33,523 nucleotides of DNA from Streptomyces albus subsp. chlorinus (GCF_013302895.1 NZ_VJOK01000001.1:1818127-1851649), one strand, 5' to 3'. Counted from the stretch's first letter, positions 14,595 to 22,575 are shown. Numbers and translations are program-made. Notes: generated by a model not told the origin, from the sequence alone.

Positions 14595-15799
14595 CAGTCG
14601 TGGACCGATCCGTCCAGCCGCCGCGCCACGGGCAGATACCGCGGCTCGTACGGAAAGCGGGCGGCGGCCTTCTCGTCGTACTCCACCCCGAGCCCCGGCT
14701 CCTCCGCGGGATGCAGCATGCCGTCGGCGAGGGTGGCTCCGCCCCGGAACACCTCGGCGGCCTCCTCGGGGTGGCCCATGTACTCCTGGATGCCGAAGTT
14801 GGGGACGGCCAGGTCGAGGTGGACGTTGGCGCTGAGGCTGACCGGGGACAGATCGGTCGCGCCGTGCGATCCGGTCCGCACCTGGTAGAGCGCGGCGAGG
14901 TCGAAGATCCGGCGCAGGTGGGTGATGCCTCCGGCGTGCACGACGCTGGTGCGTACGTAGTCGATGAGCTGCTCGGTGATCAGCTGCTGGACGTCCCAGA
15001 TGGAGGTGAGCACTTCGCCGACCGCGACCGGGGTGGTGGTGTGCTGCCGGATGAGGCGGAACGCCTCCTGGTTCTCGGCCGGGGTCGGGTCCTCCATCCA
15101 CAGCAGCCCGGCGTCCTCGACGCGCTTGCCGAAGCGGGCGGCCTCCATGGGCGTGAGCCGGTGGTGGATGTCGTGCAGGAGGTGGAAGCCGAAGCCGAAG
15201 CGTTCCCGTACCGCCTCCAGGTAGGTGGGGGCGAAACGCAGATACGCCTCGGTGTCCCAGGGCTGCTCGTCCGGCAGCGCGGTGGCGGCCGGCTCGTACA
15301 GCTTGCCCTTGCGCACGCCGTAGGAGCCGCCGACGTCCGGGACGGCGGCCTGGGCCCGTACCGCCTTGTAGCCGAGTTCGAGGAAGCGCTCGACGTCGTC
15401 GAGGAGGGCGGGGATGTCGGTGCCGCTGGCGTGCGCGTAGACGAGGACGCCGTCGCGGGAGCGGCCGCCGAGCAGCTGGTAGACGGGGAGCCCCGCGGTC
15501 TTGCCCTTGATGTCCCACAGGGCGGTGTCGACGGCGGAGACGGCGGTCATGGTGACCGGGCCGCGCCGCCAGTAGGCGCCCTTGTACAGGTACTGCCAGA
15601 GGTCCTCGATCCGGGCCGGGTCCTTGCCGAGCAGCAGCGGGACGACGTGGTCGCGCAGATAGGCCGCGACGGCCAGCTCGCGTCCGTTGAGGGTGGCGTC
15701 GCCGAGGCCGGTGACCCCGTCGGTGGTGGTGATGCGCAGGGTGACGAACGTGCGCCCCGGGGAAGCGACGAACACCTCGGCGTGCTCGATCTTGCTCAC
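14591..15799 (-). CDS. manD: D-mannonate dehydratase, enolase superfamily (ManD/RspA type)
   Basis: Dehydrates D-mannonate to 2-keto-3-deoxy-D-gluconate using Mg2+. The 402-residue protein carries the ManD residues at the same numbers I recall for the Novosphingobium enzyme: D210 and H212 in [12 protein letters not shown]236 in [17 protein letters not shown]262 in [12 protein letters not shown], and H312 in [14 protein letters not shown]148 (YKAVRAQ) and Y168 (KLYEPA) lie where the active-site Arg/Tyr loop is expected. Residue 314 after the catalytic histidine is Ala, which I recall from efficient members. The start is GTG 15799 behind AAGGGA. It is the first gene of a four-gene operon facing a divergent GntR regulator, with an operator palindrome 77 bases upstream. 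The kinase and aldolase needed to finish the pathway are not in the window. Confidence 0.93.
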   Translation of the reverse strand: MSKIEHAEVFVASPGRTFVTLRITTTDGVTGLGDATLNGRELAVAAYLRDHVVPLLLGKDPARIEDLWQYLYKGAYWRRGPVTMTAVSAVDTALWDIKGKTAGLPVYQLLGGRSRDGVLVYAHASGTDIPALLDDVERFLELGYKAVRAQAAVPDVGGSYGVRKGKLYEPAATALPDEQPWDTEAYLRFAPTYLEAVRERFGFGFHLLHDIHHRLTPMEAARFGKRVEDAGLLWMEDPTPAENQEAFRLIRQHTTTPVAVGEVLTSIWDVQQLITEQLIDYVRTSVVHAGGITHLRRIFDLAALYQVRTGSHGATDLSPVSLSANVHLDLAVPNFGIQEYMGHPEEAAEVFRGGATLADGMLHPAEEPGLGVEYDEKAAARFPYEPRYLPVARRLDGSVHDW

Positions 15800-15875
15800 G
15801 GCGTCCCTTCTCTGTCGAACGGTCAATCCAGCCTCCCAGTGATCCGGCAGTCGGCCGGGCCTCTGGTCGGTCAGG

Positions 15876-15889
15876 GCTTGTATACAAGC
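15876..15889. promoter_or_regulatory. GntR-family operator palindrome
   Basis: GCTTGTATACAAGC is a perfect 14-bp palindrome with the TTGTATACAA core common at FCD/FadR-type GntR sites. It lies between the divergent regulator and dehydratase genes. A second pair of the same half-sites follows: CTTGTC at 15891-15896 and GACAAG at 15906-15911. The four CTTGT/ACAAG half-sites are within 35 bases. Binding of the neighbouring regulator here would control both transcripts. Confidence 0.75.
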
Positions 15890-15969
15890 ACTTGTCGCGC
15901 AGCCGGACAAGGGGGGTGCACCGCGCCACCTGTGTCTTCTCCGGCGGGCCCGGCTGCCCGGCGTCCCGA

Positions 15970-15975
15970 TACGAT
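15970..15975 (+). promoter_or_regulatory. Putative -10 box of the GntR gene (leaderless)
   Basis: TACGAT fits TAnnnT and ends 7 bases before ATG 15983. The upstream in-frame ATG at 15974 would fall inside this box, which favours 15983 as the start. No Shine-Dalgarno is present for either ATG. Confidence 0.45.
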
Positions 15976-15982
15976 GGGCCGC

Positions 15983-16696
15983 ATGGCTGACTCGAAGCGG
16001 CGGCCGACCAGCCGGCGCGCCCTCTACAACCGGCTGCGCCGGATGGTGCTGACCCTGGAGCTCGCCCCGGGCACCGCCATCTCCGAGAACGAGCTGGCCG
16101 CCACTCTCGGGGTGAGCCGCACCCCGGTCCGGGAGAGCTTGATCATGCTGGCCCAGGACGGGCTGGTGCAGATCTTCCCCAAGATCGGCTCCTTCGTCTC
16201 CCGGGTGGACCCGGCACAGGTCGCGGACGCCCAGTTCCTCCGCGAGGCGGTGGAACTGGCCGCACTGGACGACCTGCCCGGCGAGCTCGACACCGCGATC
16301 GTCACCGAGCTGAGGGAGAACCTGGAGCACCAGCGCAGCCCCGGGCTCGACCTGGAGGAGTTCTTCGCCCTGGACGAGGCGTTCCACCAGGGGCTGCTAC
16401 GGCTGAGCGGCCACGCCAACGCCTGGACCACGGTGGCCGCCGCCAAGGGCCATCTGGACCGGGCCCGCCGGCTCGGCCTCTACGAGCACGCCTCCTCGGC
16501 CGCGTTCGCCACCCAGCACAGCGACATCTTCGAGGCGGTCCTCAGCGGCGACACGGGACGCGCCCGTACGGCCATGCGCACCCACCTGCGTGCCGTCTTC
16601 AGCGACATCGAGCGCATCCGCGCCCACTCCCCCCAGCTGTTCGCCACCGACCCCACCTCCGCCCCGGTCCGCCGCAGCGTCGCCGTGTGGGAGTGA
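15983..16696 (+). CDS. GntR-family regulator, FCD subfamily, of the mannonate/gulonate operon
   Basis: Transcription factor of 237 residues. The winged helix-turn-helix spans about 10-75, with [20 protein letters not shown] and [18 protein letters not shown]. The C-terminal FCD domain binds a metal and small carboxylate ligands; [18 protein letters not shown] and the late [20 protein letters not shown] segment with its histidine are typical of it. It is divergent from manD with 183 bases between start codons. The perfect palindrome at 15876-15889 is its most likely operator. By analogy with UxuR/ExuR-type regulators the inducer may be D-fructuronate, D-mannonate or ketodeoxygluconate; this is inference. 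ATG 15983 was chosen because a TAnnnT box occupies 15970-15975. Confidence 0.92.
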   Translation: MADSKRRPTSRRALYNRLRRMVLTLELAPGTAISENELAATLGVSRTPVRESLIMLAQDGLVQIFPKIGSFVSRVDPAQVADAQFLREAVELAALDDLPGELDTAIVTELRENLEHQRSPGLDLEEFFALDEAFHQGLLRLSGHANAWTTVAAAKGHLDRARRLGLYEHASSAAFATQHSDIFEAVLSGDTGRARTAMRTHLRAVFSDIERIRAHSPQLFATDPTSAPVRRSVAVWE

Positions 16697-16705
16697 GCCG
16701 TTCGC

Positions 16706-16770
16706 CCCGAAGGGACGCGGGGAACCGCGCGGCAAGCCGCAGGCGGCCCGCGGACTGCAAGCACCAGGCA
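16706..16770. repeat. Possible copy of a widespread Streptomyces intergenic repeat
   Basis: The segment GGGACGCGGGGAACCGCGCG followed by a GC-rich stem region resembles an intergenic motif (GCGGGGAACTGCGCG...) that I remember as recurrent between genes across Streptomyces chromosomes. It lies in the space between the tail-to-tail GntR and response-regulator genes and may fold as a terminator for either. Further on, GGGCGC at 16799-16804 and GCGCCC at 16820-16825 could also pair. Only one copy is in the window, so the assignment rests on recall. Confidence 0.35.
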
Positions 16771-16849
16771 GGGGCAGCCCGTGACCAGAACAGCCGGGAG
16801 GGCGCACAGAATCCGCCGGGCGCGCCCTGGGCGTCTGAGGCCGGCGCCG

Positions 16850-17548
16850 CTAGTCGTCCAGGCCGCGCTCGATGGCGTAGCGCACCAGCTCGACACGGTT
16901 GTGGAGCTGGAGCTTGCCGAGGGTGTTCTGGACGTGGTTCTGCACGGTGCGGTGCGAGATGACGAGCCGCTCGGCGATCTGCTTGTAGCTGAGCCCCTTG
17001 GCGACCAGGCGCAGCACCTCCGTCTCGCGCTCGGTCAGCTTCGGCACCTGGGGGCTGTCCTCGGCCGCCGGAGCGGGATCGGCCGCCAGCCGGCGGTACT
17101 CGCCCAGCACCAGGCCGGCCAGCCCCGGGGTGAAGACGGGGTCGCCCAGCGCCGTCCGGCGCACCGCGTCCAGCAGCTCCTGCGGGCCGGCCGACTTGAC
17201 CAGGTAGCCGGTGGCCCCCGACTTGACGGCCTCCAGCACGTCCGCGTGCTCCCCGCTGGCCGAGAGCACCAGCACCTTCAGGTCCGAGCCGGGGCCCACC
17301 AGTTCGCGGCACACCTCGACACCGGGCTTGTCCGGCAGGTTCAGATCCAGCACCAGCACCTCGGGGCGGGTCGCGCGTGCCCGGCGCACCGCCTGCTCAC
17401 CGTCGCCCGCCGTGGCCACCACCTCGAACCCGGCCTCGGCCAGGTCCCTCGCCACGGCGTCGCGCCACATCGGGTGGTCGTCGACCACCATCACCCTGAC
17501 GGGCGCCGCCTCGCCGTCCGGGCCGGCCGGCCGTGCGTCAGTTGTCAT
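16850..17548 (-). CDS. NarL/FixJ-type response regulator
   Basis: Two-component response regulator of 232 residues. The receiver domain (about 18-135) has the acidic pocket VVDDHP (D23-D24), phospho-acceptor D68 in VLVLDLNLPDKPG, Ser in VLVLSASGE and Lys in GYLVKSAG. The LuxR-type DNA-binding domain (about 170-230) reads LTERETEVLRLVAKGLSYKQ, then IAERLVISHRTVQNHVQNTL and GKLQLHNRVELVRYAIERG. It overlaps the sensor kinase gene by 11 bases (17538-17548), so the two are translated together and form a cognate pair. The start is ATG 17548 with only a weak ribosome-binding site, consistent with coupling. The signal and regulon are unknown. It ends 153 bases from the GntR gene, tail to tail. Confidence 0.94.
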   Translation of the reverse strand: MTTDARPAGPDGEAAPVRVMVVDDHPMWRDAVARDLAEAGFEVVATAGDGEQAVRRARATRPEVLVLDLNLPDKPGVEVCRELVGPGSDLKVLVLSASGEHADVLEAVKSGATGYLVKSAGPQELLDAVRRTALGDPVFTPGLAGLVLGEYRRLAADPAPAAEDSPQVPKLTERETEVLRLVAKGLSYKQIAERLVISHRTVQNHVQNTLGKLQLHNRVELVRYAIERGLDD

Positions 17549-18965
17549 GCTTGGGCACCCTCATCTCCACTTCCGTGCCCTGTCCGGGCACCGACACCAG
17601 CTCCGCCGTGCCGCCCAGGTCCCGCAACCGCCCGCGGATGGACAGCGCGACGCCCATCCGCCCCTCGGCCTCGGCGTCCGCCAGCCGCCCGGCGGGGATG
17701 CCGGGCCCGTCGTCCCGCACGGTCACGATCACCGCGTCCGGCTCGTCCTCCAGCAGGATCCACGCCTGCGCCTCCCTCCCCGACGCGTCACCGGCGTGCT
17801 TGCGCACATTGTCCAACGCGGCGCTGACAGCGGCGGCCAGCTCGCTCGCCGCCCGGGCTGGCATCAGCACGGGCGCGCCCGGCTCGGCGAAGGTGACGCG
17901 GGAGGCCGCGTACGAGGACAGCAGCGCCCGGACGTCGCAGAGGGCGCCGTCGTCCACGTCCACGCCTGCGCCTGCGTACCCGTCCACGTCCGCGCCCGTG
18001 GCCGTCCCCGCACCCGTGGCCGTGGTCCCCGCGGTGGACCGGCCGGGGGCGCCGTCCAGCGCCGTTCCGGTCCCTGCCGTCCCGGTCCCCGCCTCCCCGG
18101 CGGCGGACCGACCGGCGGCGGACGCGGCGGCGGTCCGGCCGGTGCCCGTCCGCTCGGCGTCCGGTGCGTGCGGCCCCTCCGGCACGGCGGCGGCAGACGC
18201 ACGCGGTCCGTCCTCGCCCACTGCCGCCCTCCGGGCCGTCCCGGGTGCGGGGCGCCGACGGGGGGCCACGCCGCTGGAGACCAGGGCACGCAGGGCGACC
18301 TCCTGTTCCCCCGCCAGCCGGCCGAGTTCCGCCGCCTCCCCGCCGATGGCCGTACCCCGCCGCTGCACCATGGCCAGCACCTGGAGGACGCTGTCGTGGA
18401 TGTCGCGGGCCAGCCGCTCGCGTTCCCGGGTGGCCGCCTCGATCTGGAGGGCCCGCGCCAGGGTGCGCTCACTGGCGCGGGCCACCTCGATGACGTAGCC
18501 GATGGCGACGCTCGCCACGCAGACGAGCAGCACGTTGTGGAAGGTCGAGCGGGTCAGGGCACCGCGCTCGACGATGTTGGCGGCCCCCACCAGCACCGAG
18601 GCGCCCGCCGCCCACCGCCAGCCGCCCTTGAGGGCGAAGGCCAGGACGGGCCCGGCGACCCAGATGGTGGGCAGTGTCGGGCCGACCCTCTCGTGCCCGT
18701 CCACGAAGGGGGAGAGCAGGATTCCGCCGAGGCCGAGGAGGATGTCGGTCACCAGGAACGGCACCGTGCAGCGTTCGGCCGAGCCGACGTACCGGAGGGT
18801 GGCGAACGTCCAGCAGGCGAGCACGGCCAGATAGACCCCGCCCGGTACGGGCGAACTGTACTGGCCGTGGGTCCAGGCGTAGACGCCGAGGGCGTAGAGG
18901 GCGGCAAGGACGCGGTAGCCGATCAGCGCGCGCCACAGCGGCTGTTCGACGGACATCATCTTCAC
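17538..18965 (-). CDS. Membrane sensor histidine kinase (MacS/DUF5931-like, NarL-type partner)
   Basis: Sensor kinase of 475 residues. An N-terminal region with about five or six hydrophobic segments (residues 12-160) is followed by the phospho-histidine box RERLARDIHDSVLQVLAMVQ with H190 and a C-terminal HATPase domain (N box AALDNVRKHAG at 382-392, DDGPGIP at 418-424, GMGVALSIRGRL-like RMGVALSIRGRLRDLGGTAE). The topology resembles actinomycete kinases with an N-terminal DUF5931 domain. Between dimerisation and ATPase domains lies an unusually long low-complexity linker (about 232-338), rich in Ala, Gly, Thr and Pro. The start is GTG 18965 behind GGGGGGAG. It is co-translated with the response regulator. 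The extracytoplasmic loops are short, so the signal may be sensed within the membrane. Confidence 0.92.
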   Translation of the reverse strand: MKMMSVEQPLWRALIGYRVLAALYALGVYAWTHGQYSSPVPGGVYLAVLACWTFATLRYVGSAERCTVPFLVTDILLGLGGILLSPFVDGHERVGPTLPTIWVAGPVLAFALKGGWRWAAGASVLVGAANIVERGALTRSTFHNVLLVCVASVAIGYVIEVARASERTLARALQIEAATRERERLARDIHDSVLQVLAMVQRRGTAIGGEAAELGRLAGEQEVALRALVSSGVAPRRRPAPGTARRAAVGEDGPRASAAAVPEGPHAPDAERTGTGRTAAASAAGRSAAGEAGTGTAGTGTALDGAPGRSTAGTTATGAGTATGADVDGYAGAGVDVDDGALCDVRALLSSYAASRVTFAEPGAPVLMPARAASELAAAVSAALDNVRKHAGDASGREAQAWILLEDEPDAVIVTVRDDGPGIPAGRLADAEAEGRMGVALSIRGRLRDLGGTAELVSVPGQGTEVEMRVPKHDN

Positions 18966-19122
18966 GGCTGTGCTCCCCCCTGCGGTGCTGGGCTCCCCCG
19001 GCTGTCGGTACTCCGGTGCTCGGCGCCCCTGCTGTGCGGCTCCCCTGCTGTGGCGGCACCCTGCTGTTGCTGTGGCTGTGCGCGGTGCCCCTGGCGCGGC
19101 ACTCCGCCGCCTCTTCCGCGTC

Positions 19123-19154
19123 CGCTCGGAACTCCCGTCGCTCGGAACTCCCGT
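19123..19154. repeat. 16-bp tandem duplication
   Basis: CGCTCGGAACTCCCGT is present at 19123-19138 and again, identical, at 19139-19154, in the gene-free spacer between the acyltransferase and the sensor kinase. Confidence 0.9.
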
Positions 19155-19162
19155 CGGACTTG

Positions 19163-19202
19163 CCCTCGGACTTCCTCTCCGGCCCTCGGACTTCCCCTCC
19201 GG
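19163..19202. repeat. 20-bp imperfect tandem duplication
   Basis: CCCTCGGACTTCCTCTCCGG (19163-19182) is followed by a second copy (19183-19202) differing by one base. Together with the 16-bp repeat just before it, the words CTCGGAACT and CTCGGACTT recur four times in 80 bases. Confidence 0.9.
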
Positions 19203-19268
19203 CCGCTACGGGCCCGGTTCCGGCGTCGGGGGCCGGCAGCCCCCGGCACCGGGGCCCGGCGGCGGACG

Positions 19269-20081
19269 CTAGGCGGCCTCGTCGCCGGGTTCTCCCCGCC
19301 GCCCGTCCTCCTCCTGGGCGTCCTTCTCCGCCCTGGCCTGCTCCGCCTTCGCGGTCTTTTCCCCCTTCGCGGCCTTCTCCGCCTTCTCGGCCTTCTCCGC
19401 CTCGGCGATCTGCCGCTTGGCGGCCGTGGCGTACATGTCCACGTACTCCTGGCCGGAGAGCTTCAGGATGGCGTACATGACCTCGTCGGTGACGGCCCGT
19501 TGGATGAAGCGGTCGTTGTCCATGCCCTGGTACCGGCTGAAGTCCAGCGGGGTGCCGATGCGGATGCCGGGGCGCATCAGCTTGGGGACGACCTTGCCGG
19601 GGGGCTGGATCTTCTCCGTGTCGATCATCGCGACGGGGACCACCGGCGCGCCCGAGCGCAGCGCGACCCGCGCCAGACCGCCGGGCTTGCCCCGGTAGAG
19701 GCGGCCGTCGGGCGAGCGGGTGCCCTCCGGGTAGATACCGAACAGCTCGCCCCGCTCCAGCACTTCGAGGCCGCTGCGGATGGCCGCCTCGCCCGCGCCC
19801 CGCACCCCGGAGCGGTCCACCGGGAGCTGCCCGACGCCCTTGAAGAACGCGGCGGTCAGCTTGCCCTTGATGCCGGGCGAGGTGAAGTACTCGGCCTTCG
19901 CGATGAAGGTGACCTTGCGGTCGAGGACGGCGGGCAGGAAGAAGGAGTCGGAGAAGGAGAGGTGGTTGCTCGCCAGGATGGCGGGCCCTTCCTCCGGCAC
20001 GTTCTCCAGGCCCTCCACCCAGGGACGGAACGCGAGCTTCAGCGCGCTGCCGACCGACAGCTTCATCGCCCCGTAGAACAC
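19269..20081 (-). CDS. 1-acyl-sn-glycerol-3-phosphate acyltransferase family protein (PlsC-like)
   Basis: Membrane-associated acyltransferase of 270 residues that by family transfers a fatty acyl group to lysophosphatidic acid or a related lysolipid. The acceptor motif NHLSFSD is at 39-45 (H40, D45), motif II KVTFIAKAEYF at 56-66, motif III EGTRSPDG at 119-126, and motif IV PVVPVAMIDT at 146-155. The start GTG 20081 is preferred, since AAGGAGG stands six bases upstream; ATG 20066 lies in frame but has no such site. The C-terminus is unusual. From about residue 223 to 258 it is almost only Ala, Glu, Lys and Gln (AEAEKAEKAEKAAKGEK), which would form a highly charged single helix. It stands alone behind a divergent hydrolase gene. 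From memory, mycobacteria keep a PlsC homologue (Rv2182c) near the mannosyltransferase genes. Confidence 0.92.
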   Translation of the reverse strand: MFYGAMKLSVGSALKLAFRPWVEGLENVPEEGPAILASNHLSFSDSFFLPAVLDRKVTFIAKAEYFTSPGIKGKLTAAFFKGVGQLPVDRSGVRGAGEAAIRSGLEVLERGELFGIYPEGTRSPDGRLYRGKPGGLARVALRSGAPVVPVAMIDTEKIQPPGKVVPKLMRPGIRIGTPLDFSRYQGMDNDRFIQRAVTDEVMYAILKLSGQEYVDMYATAAKRQIAEAEKAEKAEKAAKGEKTAKAEQARAEKDAQEEDGRRGEPGDEAA

Positions 20082-20290
20082 CCTCGACCTCCTTCGTCGA
20101 ACGCCCCCGACCCTATCCCGCCGTCCCGGCACCCGGCGCCACGCCAGGGACCGGGCACGGGTGCCCGGCGGGCTGTCTGAGCACCGGGCGACGAATTAGG
20201 GTGGCAGCACACCCTCACGCGGGGCCCGCGAGCCCTCGCCGGCGCCGTCGGACGCTCGCCCCCGCCGACCGCTGAGCCTGGAGGCCCACC

Positions 20291-21115
20291 GTGCCGCCCA
20301 TCCTCCCTGGAGCCGAGCCGTTCCGCCGCGACGGATCGGCGACCGGCGTGCTGCTCTGCCACGGCTTCACCGGGTCGCCGCAGTCCCTGCGCCCCTGGGC
20401 CGAGGACCTGGCCGACGCCGGCCTGACCGTCTCGCTGCCGCTGCTCCCCGGCCACGGCACCCGGTGGGAGGACCTGGCCATGACCGGCTGGGAGGACTGG
20501 TACGCGACCGTCGACCGGGAGCTGCGGCTGCTGCGGGAGCGCTGCGAGCAGGTGTTCGTGTGCGGGCTGTCGATGGGCGGCGCCCTCGCGCTGCGGCTGG
20601 CCGCGCTGCACGGTGCGGACGGGCGCGGCGCCCCGGTGCGGGGGGTCGTCGTCGTCAACCCGGCGGTGAGCTTCCCCAGGGTGCAGGGGTACGCCGTGCC
20701 CCTCGGCCGGTTCCTGGTCCGCTCGGTGCGGGGCATCACCGACGACATCGCCAAGGAGGGCCGGCACGAGCTGGGCTACGACCGGGTGCCGACCCGGGCC
20801 GCGTACGCCCTGCGGTCGTTCTTCCGCGTCGTGCGGCACGACCTGCCGAAGGTGACGCAGCCGCTGCTGCTCCTGCGCAGCCGCACCGACCACGTGGTGC
20901 CCTCCTCCGACGCGGAGCTGGTCCTGGGCCGCGTCTCGTCCACCGATGTGACCGAGACCGTGCTGGAGCGCAGCTTCCACGTGGCCACGCTCGACCACGA
21001 TGCGGAGCGCGTCTTCGCCGACACCCGCGGCTTCATCGAACGGCTCGGCCGGCGCCCGTCCGCCGCCGGGCCGGTGCCCGTCACGAGGGGGGCGCAGCTT
21101 CGTGGCCGAGCGTGA
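20291..21115 (+). CDS. Alpha/beta hydrolase (carboxylesterase/monoacylglycerol lipase type)
   Basis: Serine hydrolase of 274 residues. The oxyanion-hole motif is CHGFTGSPQSL at 23-33, the nucleophile is S94 in VCGLSMGGALAL, the acid is D200 in RSRTDHVVP, and the base is H230 in ERSFHVATLDHD. The pattern is that of the Est30/bacterial monoacylglycerol lipase group (HGFTG at the N-terminus and HVATLD near the end). It probably acts on medium-chain acyl esters or monoglycerides. The start is GTG 20291 with GGAGG 6-10 bases upstream. There is no signal peptide. It overlaps the next gene, a small membrane protein, by 14 bases. It diverges from the PlsC-like acyltransferase. A TAGGGT box at 20197-20202 could be a -10 element but gives a long leader. 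Confidence 0.92.
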   Translation: MPPILPGAEPFRRDGSATGVLLCHGFTGSPQSLRPWAEDLADAGLTVSLPLLPGHGTRWEDLAMTGWEDWYATVDRELRLLRERCEQVFVCGLSMGGALALRLAALHGADGRGAPVRGVVVVNPAVSFPRVQGYAVPLGRFLVRSVRGITDDIAKEGRHELGYDRVPTRAAYALRSFFRVVRHDLPKVTQPLLLLRSRTDHVVPSSDAELVLGRVSSTDVTETVLERSFHVATLDHDAERVFADTRGFIERLGRRPSAAGPVPVTRGAQLRGRA

Positions 21116-21692
21116 CCCGGACGAGAGCAGGCCCCGGGACCCGGAGGACCCCCGCGAGCCGGAGCCCGGCTCCTCCTCGCCGCCGCCCGGGAAGGGCTCG
21201 TCCTCGCTGCCTCCCGAGGAGGAGGCGGCGTGGGAGGCGATCGTCGCCGCGTACGGCGAGGCGGAGGCGCCCGAGCCCACGGTCGCGGACCCGGCCCCGC
21301 CGGACGCGGCCCCGCACGAGGCGGCCCCGCGGGAGGGGGAGCCCCCGACACGCAGCTTCACCGTCTACTCCGCCGGGACGGGCCCGAGGGACTGGGAGCC
21401 GCCCTCGCCCGCGTCCTCGGGGGAGGACGAGGACGACGAAGGGCACTTCGAGCCGCCCGAGCCGCCGCCGCTGCCGCAGGCCGACACGACCACCAAGTTC
21501 GCCTGGGTGGCCGCTCTCGGCGGGCCGCTGCTGCTGCTCGGGGCGATCCTCGTCCAGGCCGACCTGACGTGGTGGATCGTCACGCTCGGCGTCGGCGGCT
21601 TCCTCGGCGGCTTCGCCACCCTGGTGACGCGGCTGCGCGACGGCCGGGACGACGACGACTGGGACGACCCGGGCCGCGGCGCCGTCGTCTGA
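21102..21692 (+). CDS. Small membrane protein with acidic, proline-rich N-terminal half
   Basis: I do not recognise a named function. The 196-residue product has a long hydrophilic N-terminal part (1-130) rich in Pro, Glu, Asp and Ser, then two hydrophobic segments (about 134-152 and 155-176), and ends in an Asp-rich tail (RLRDGRDDDDWDDPGRGAVV). This layout is common among Streptomyces integral membrane proteins of unknown function. Both segments are joined by a tight turn (VQADLTWW), so N- and C-termini face the same side, probably the cytoplasm. The start GTG 21102 overlaps the hydrolase gene by 14 bases with GAGGGGGG upstream, so it is likely co-translated with it. The conserved part is expected to be the hairpin of two helices. 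Confidence 0.75.
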   Translation: MAERDPDESRPRDPEDPREPEPGSSSPPPGKGSSSLPPEEEAAWEAIVAAYGEAEAPEPTVADPAPPDAAPHEAAPREGEPPTRSFTVYSAGTGPRDWEPPSPASSGEDEDDEGHFEPPEPPPLPQADTTTKFAWVAALGGPLLLLGAILVQADLTWWIVTLGVGGFLGGFATLVTRLRDGRDDDDWDDPGRGAVV

Positions 21693-21723
21693 CCCGCCCG
21701 GCGTCCGCCCCTCCCGGCCGGGC

Positions 21724-22575
21724 TCAGGCGCTCGGCGGCACCCGCAGGGCGGCCAGCACGGGGAGGTGGTCGGTGGCGGCCCGCAGATCGGACGAGGTGA
21801 CACCGGGCAGCCCGCGGGGCACCCCGGCGCCCAGGACCTCCACGCCCTGACCGGCGAAGACGGCGTCGATGCGCTGCACCGGCCGCTCGGCCGGCGAGGT
21901 GGGCCCGGCGCCCCAGGGGGCGGCGTCCCAGGCGTCCCGCAGCCCCTCCCCCAGAAGGCCGAAGGCCCGGCCGCCCGGCTGCTCGTTGACGTCACCGGCG
22001 GCCACCACGGCGGGTCCCAGCGAGGCCGTCCGCTCCAGCAGGGCCCGCGCCTGCTCCCGGCGCTCGCGGGCCTGGAGGCTCAGATGAAAACTGACCACGC
22101 CCAGCCGCGCCGGGGGCGCCTGGCGTCCGGGGGCGGGCCCGAACCGCAGCAGCGCGGTGGCCAGACCCCGCTGGTGCAGGCCGGGGGTGCGCGGCAGCAG
22201 CACGTCCTCGGTGTCCTCGACGTGCGCCCGCAGCGAGGCGAGGATCATGGGCCCGGCGGCCGTCGCACCGCCCGTGACATACGTCAGACCGGTGCGACGG
22301 GCCAGCCAGGCGGCGCGCTTGCGCCAGCGGAAGAAGCGGGGGGCCTCCTGCACGCAGACGACGTCGGGGTCGCACGCCCGGATGACCCGCGCGAGGGCTT
22401 CCCCGTCGTCGCGCAGGGAGCGGATGTTGTAGCTGAGCAGCCGGACGACGGCCGTGCCGTCGGGCTCCGTCCCCGACGGCGGCAGGTCCGCCGTCCCGGA
22501 CGGCACCGTGGCGGCCGGCCCGGACGGCACCGTGGCCGCGCCCTCGGTCCGGTCGCTCTCCGTCTCGTTCCGCAT
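21724..22575 (-). CDS. Endonuclease/exonuclease/phosphatase-fold hydrolase
   Basis: Metal-dependent hydrolase of 283 residues of the EEP superfamily, which includes nucleases, sphingomyelinases and inositol-phosphate phosphatases. Core motifs are LLSYNIRSLRDD (N), DVVCVQEAPRF (metal-binding E), FHLSLQARERREQA, VVAAGDVNEQPGG (D and N), the late VQRIDAVFAG, and the catalytic SSDLRAATDHLPVLAAL (D-H). The first 40 residues are a low-complexity segment with a repeated ATVPSG element, and no signal peptide is seen. Translation may therefore really begin closer to the fold. The chosen ATG 22575 has a G-rich stretch 9 bases upstream. It lies 23 bases after glucokinase and is probably co-transcribed with it. 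The substrate cannot be told from the sequence. Confidence 0.85.
   Translation of the reverse strand: MRNETESDRTEGAATVPSGPAATVPSGTADLPPSGTEPDGTAVVRLLSYNIRSLRDDGEALARVIRACDPDVVCVQEAPRFFRWRKRAAWLARRTGLTYVTGGATAAGPMILASLRAHVEDTEDVLLPRTPGLHQRGLATALLRFGPAPGRQAPPARLGVVSFHLSLQARERREQARALLERTASLGPAVVAAGDVNEQPGGRAFGLLGEGLRDAWDAAPWGAGPTSPAERPVQRIDAVFAGQGVEVLGAGVPRGLPGVTSSDLRAATDHLPVLAALRVPPSA

Larger units (their letters stand above)
18966..19268. other. Gene-free spacer of 303 bases with low-complexity repeats
   Basis: No open reading frame with homology or codon-use support is seen on either strand between the sensor kinase start and the acyltransferase stop. The first 130 bases are C/T-rich on the plus strand with repeated CTGCTGT and GCTCCCC words. 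The second half contains two short tandem duplications, annotated separately. It must hold the promoter for the kinase operon and the end of the acyltransferase transcript. No single clear hairpin or -10 box could be assigned. Confidence 0.6.

Noticed and set aside
13104..15929. A single 941-codon frame spanning the fructuronate reductase and dehydratase DNA
   Set aside because: Only the part after GTG 14594 shows homology. The upstream half is the alternative frame of manD and is Arg/Pro/His-rich without motifs, so it is not a fusion protein.
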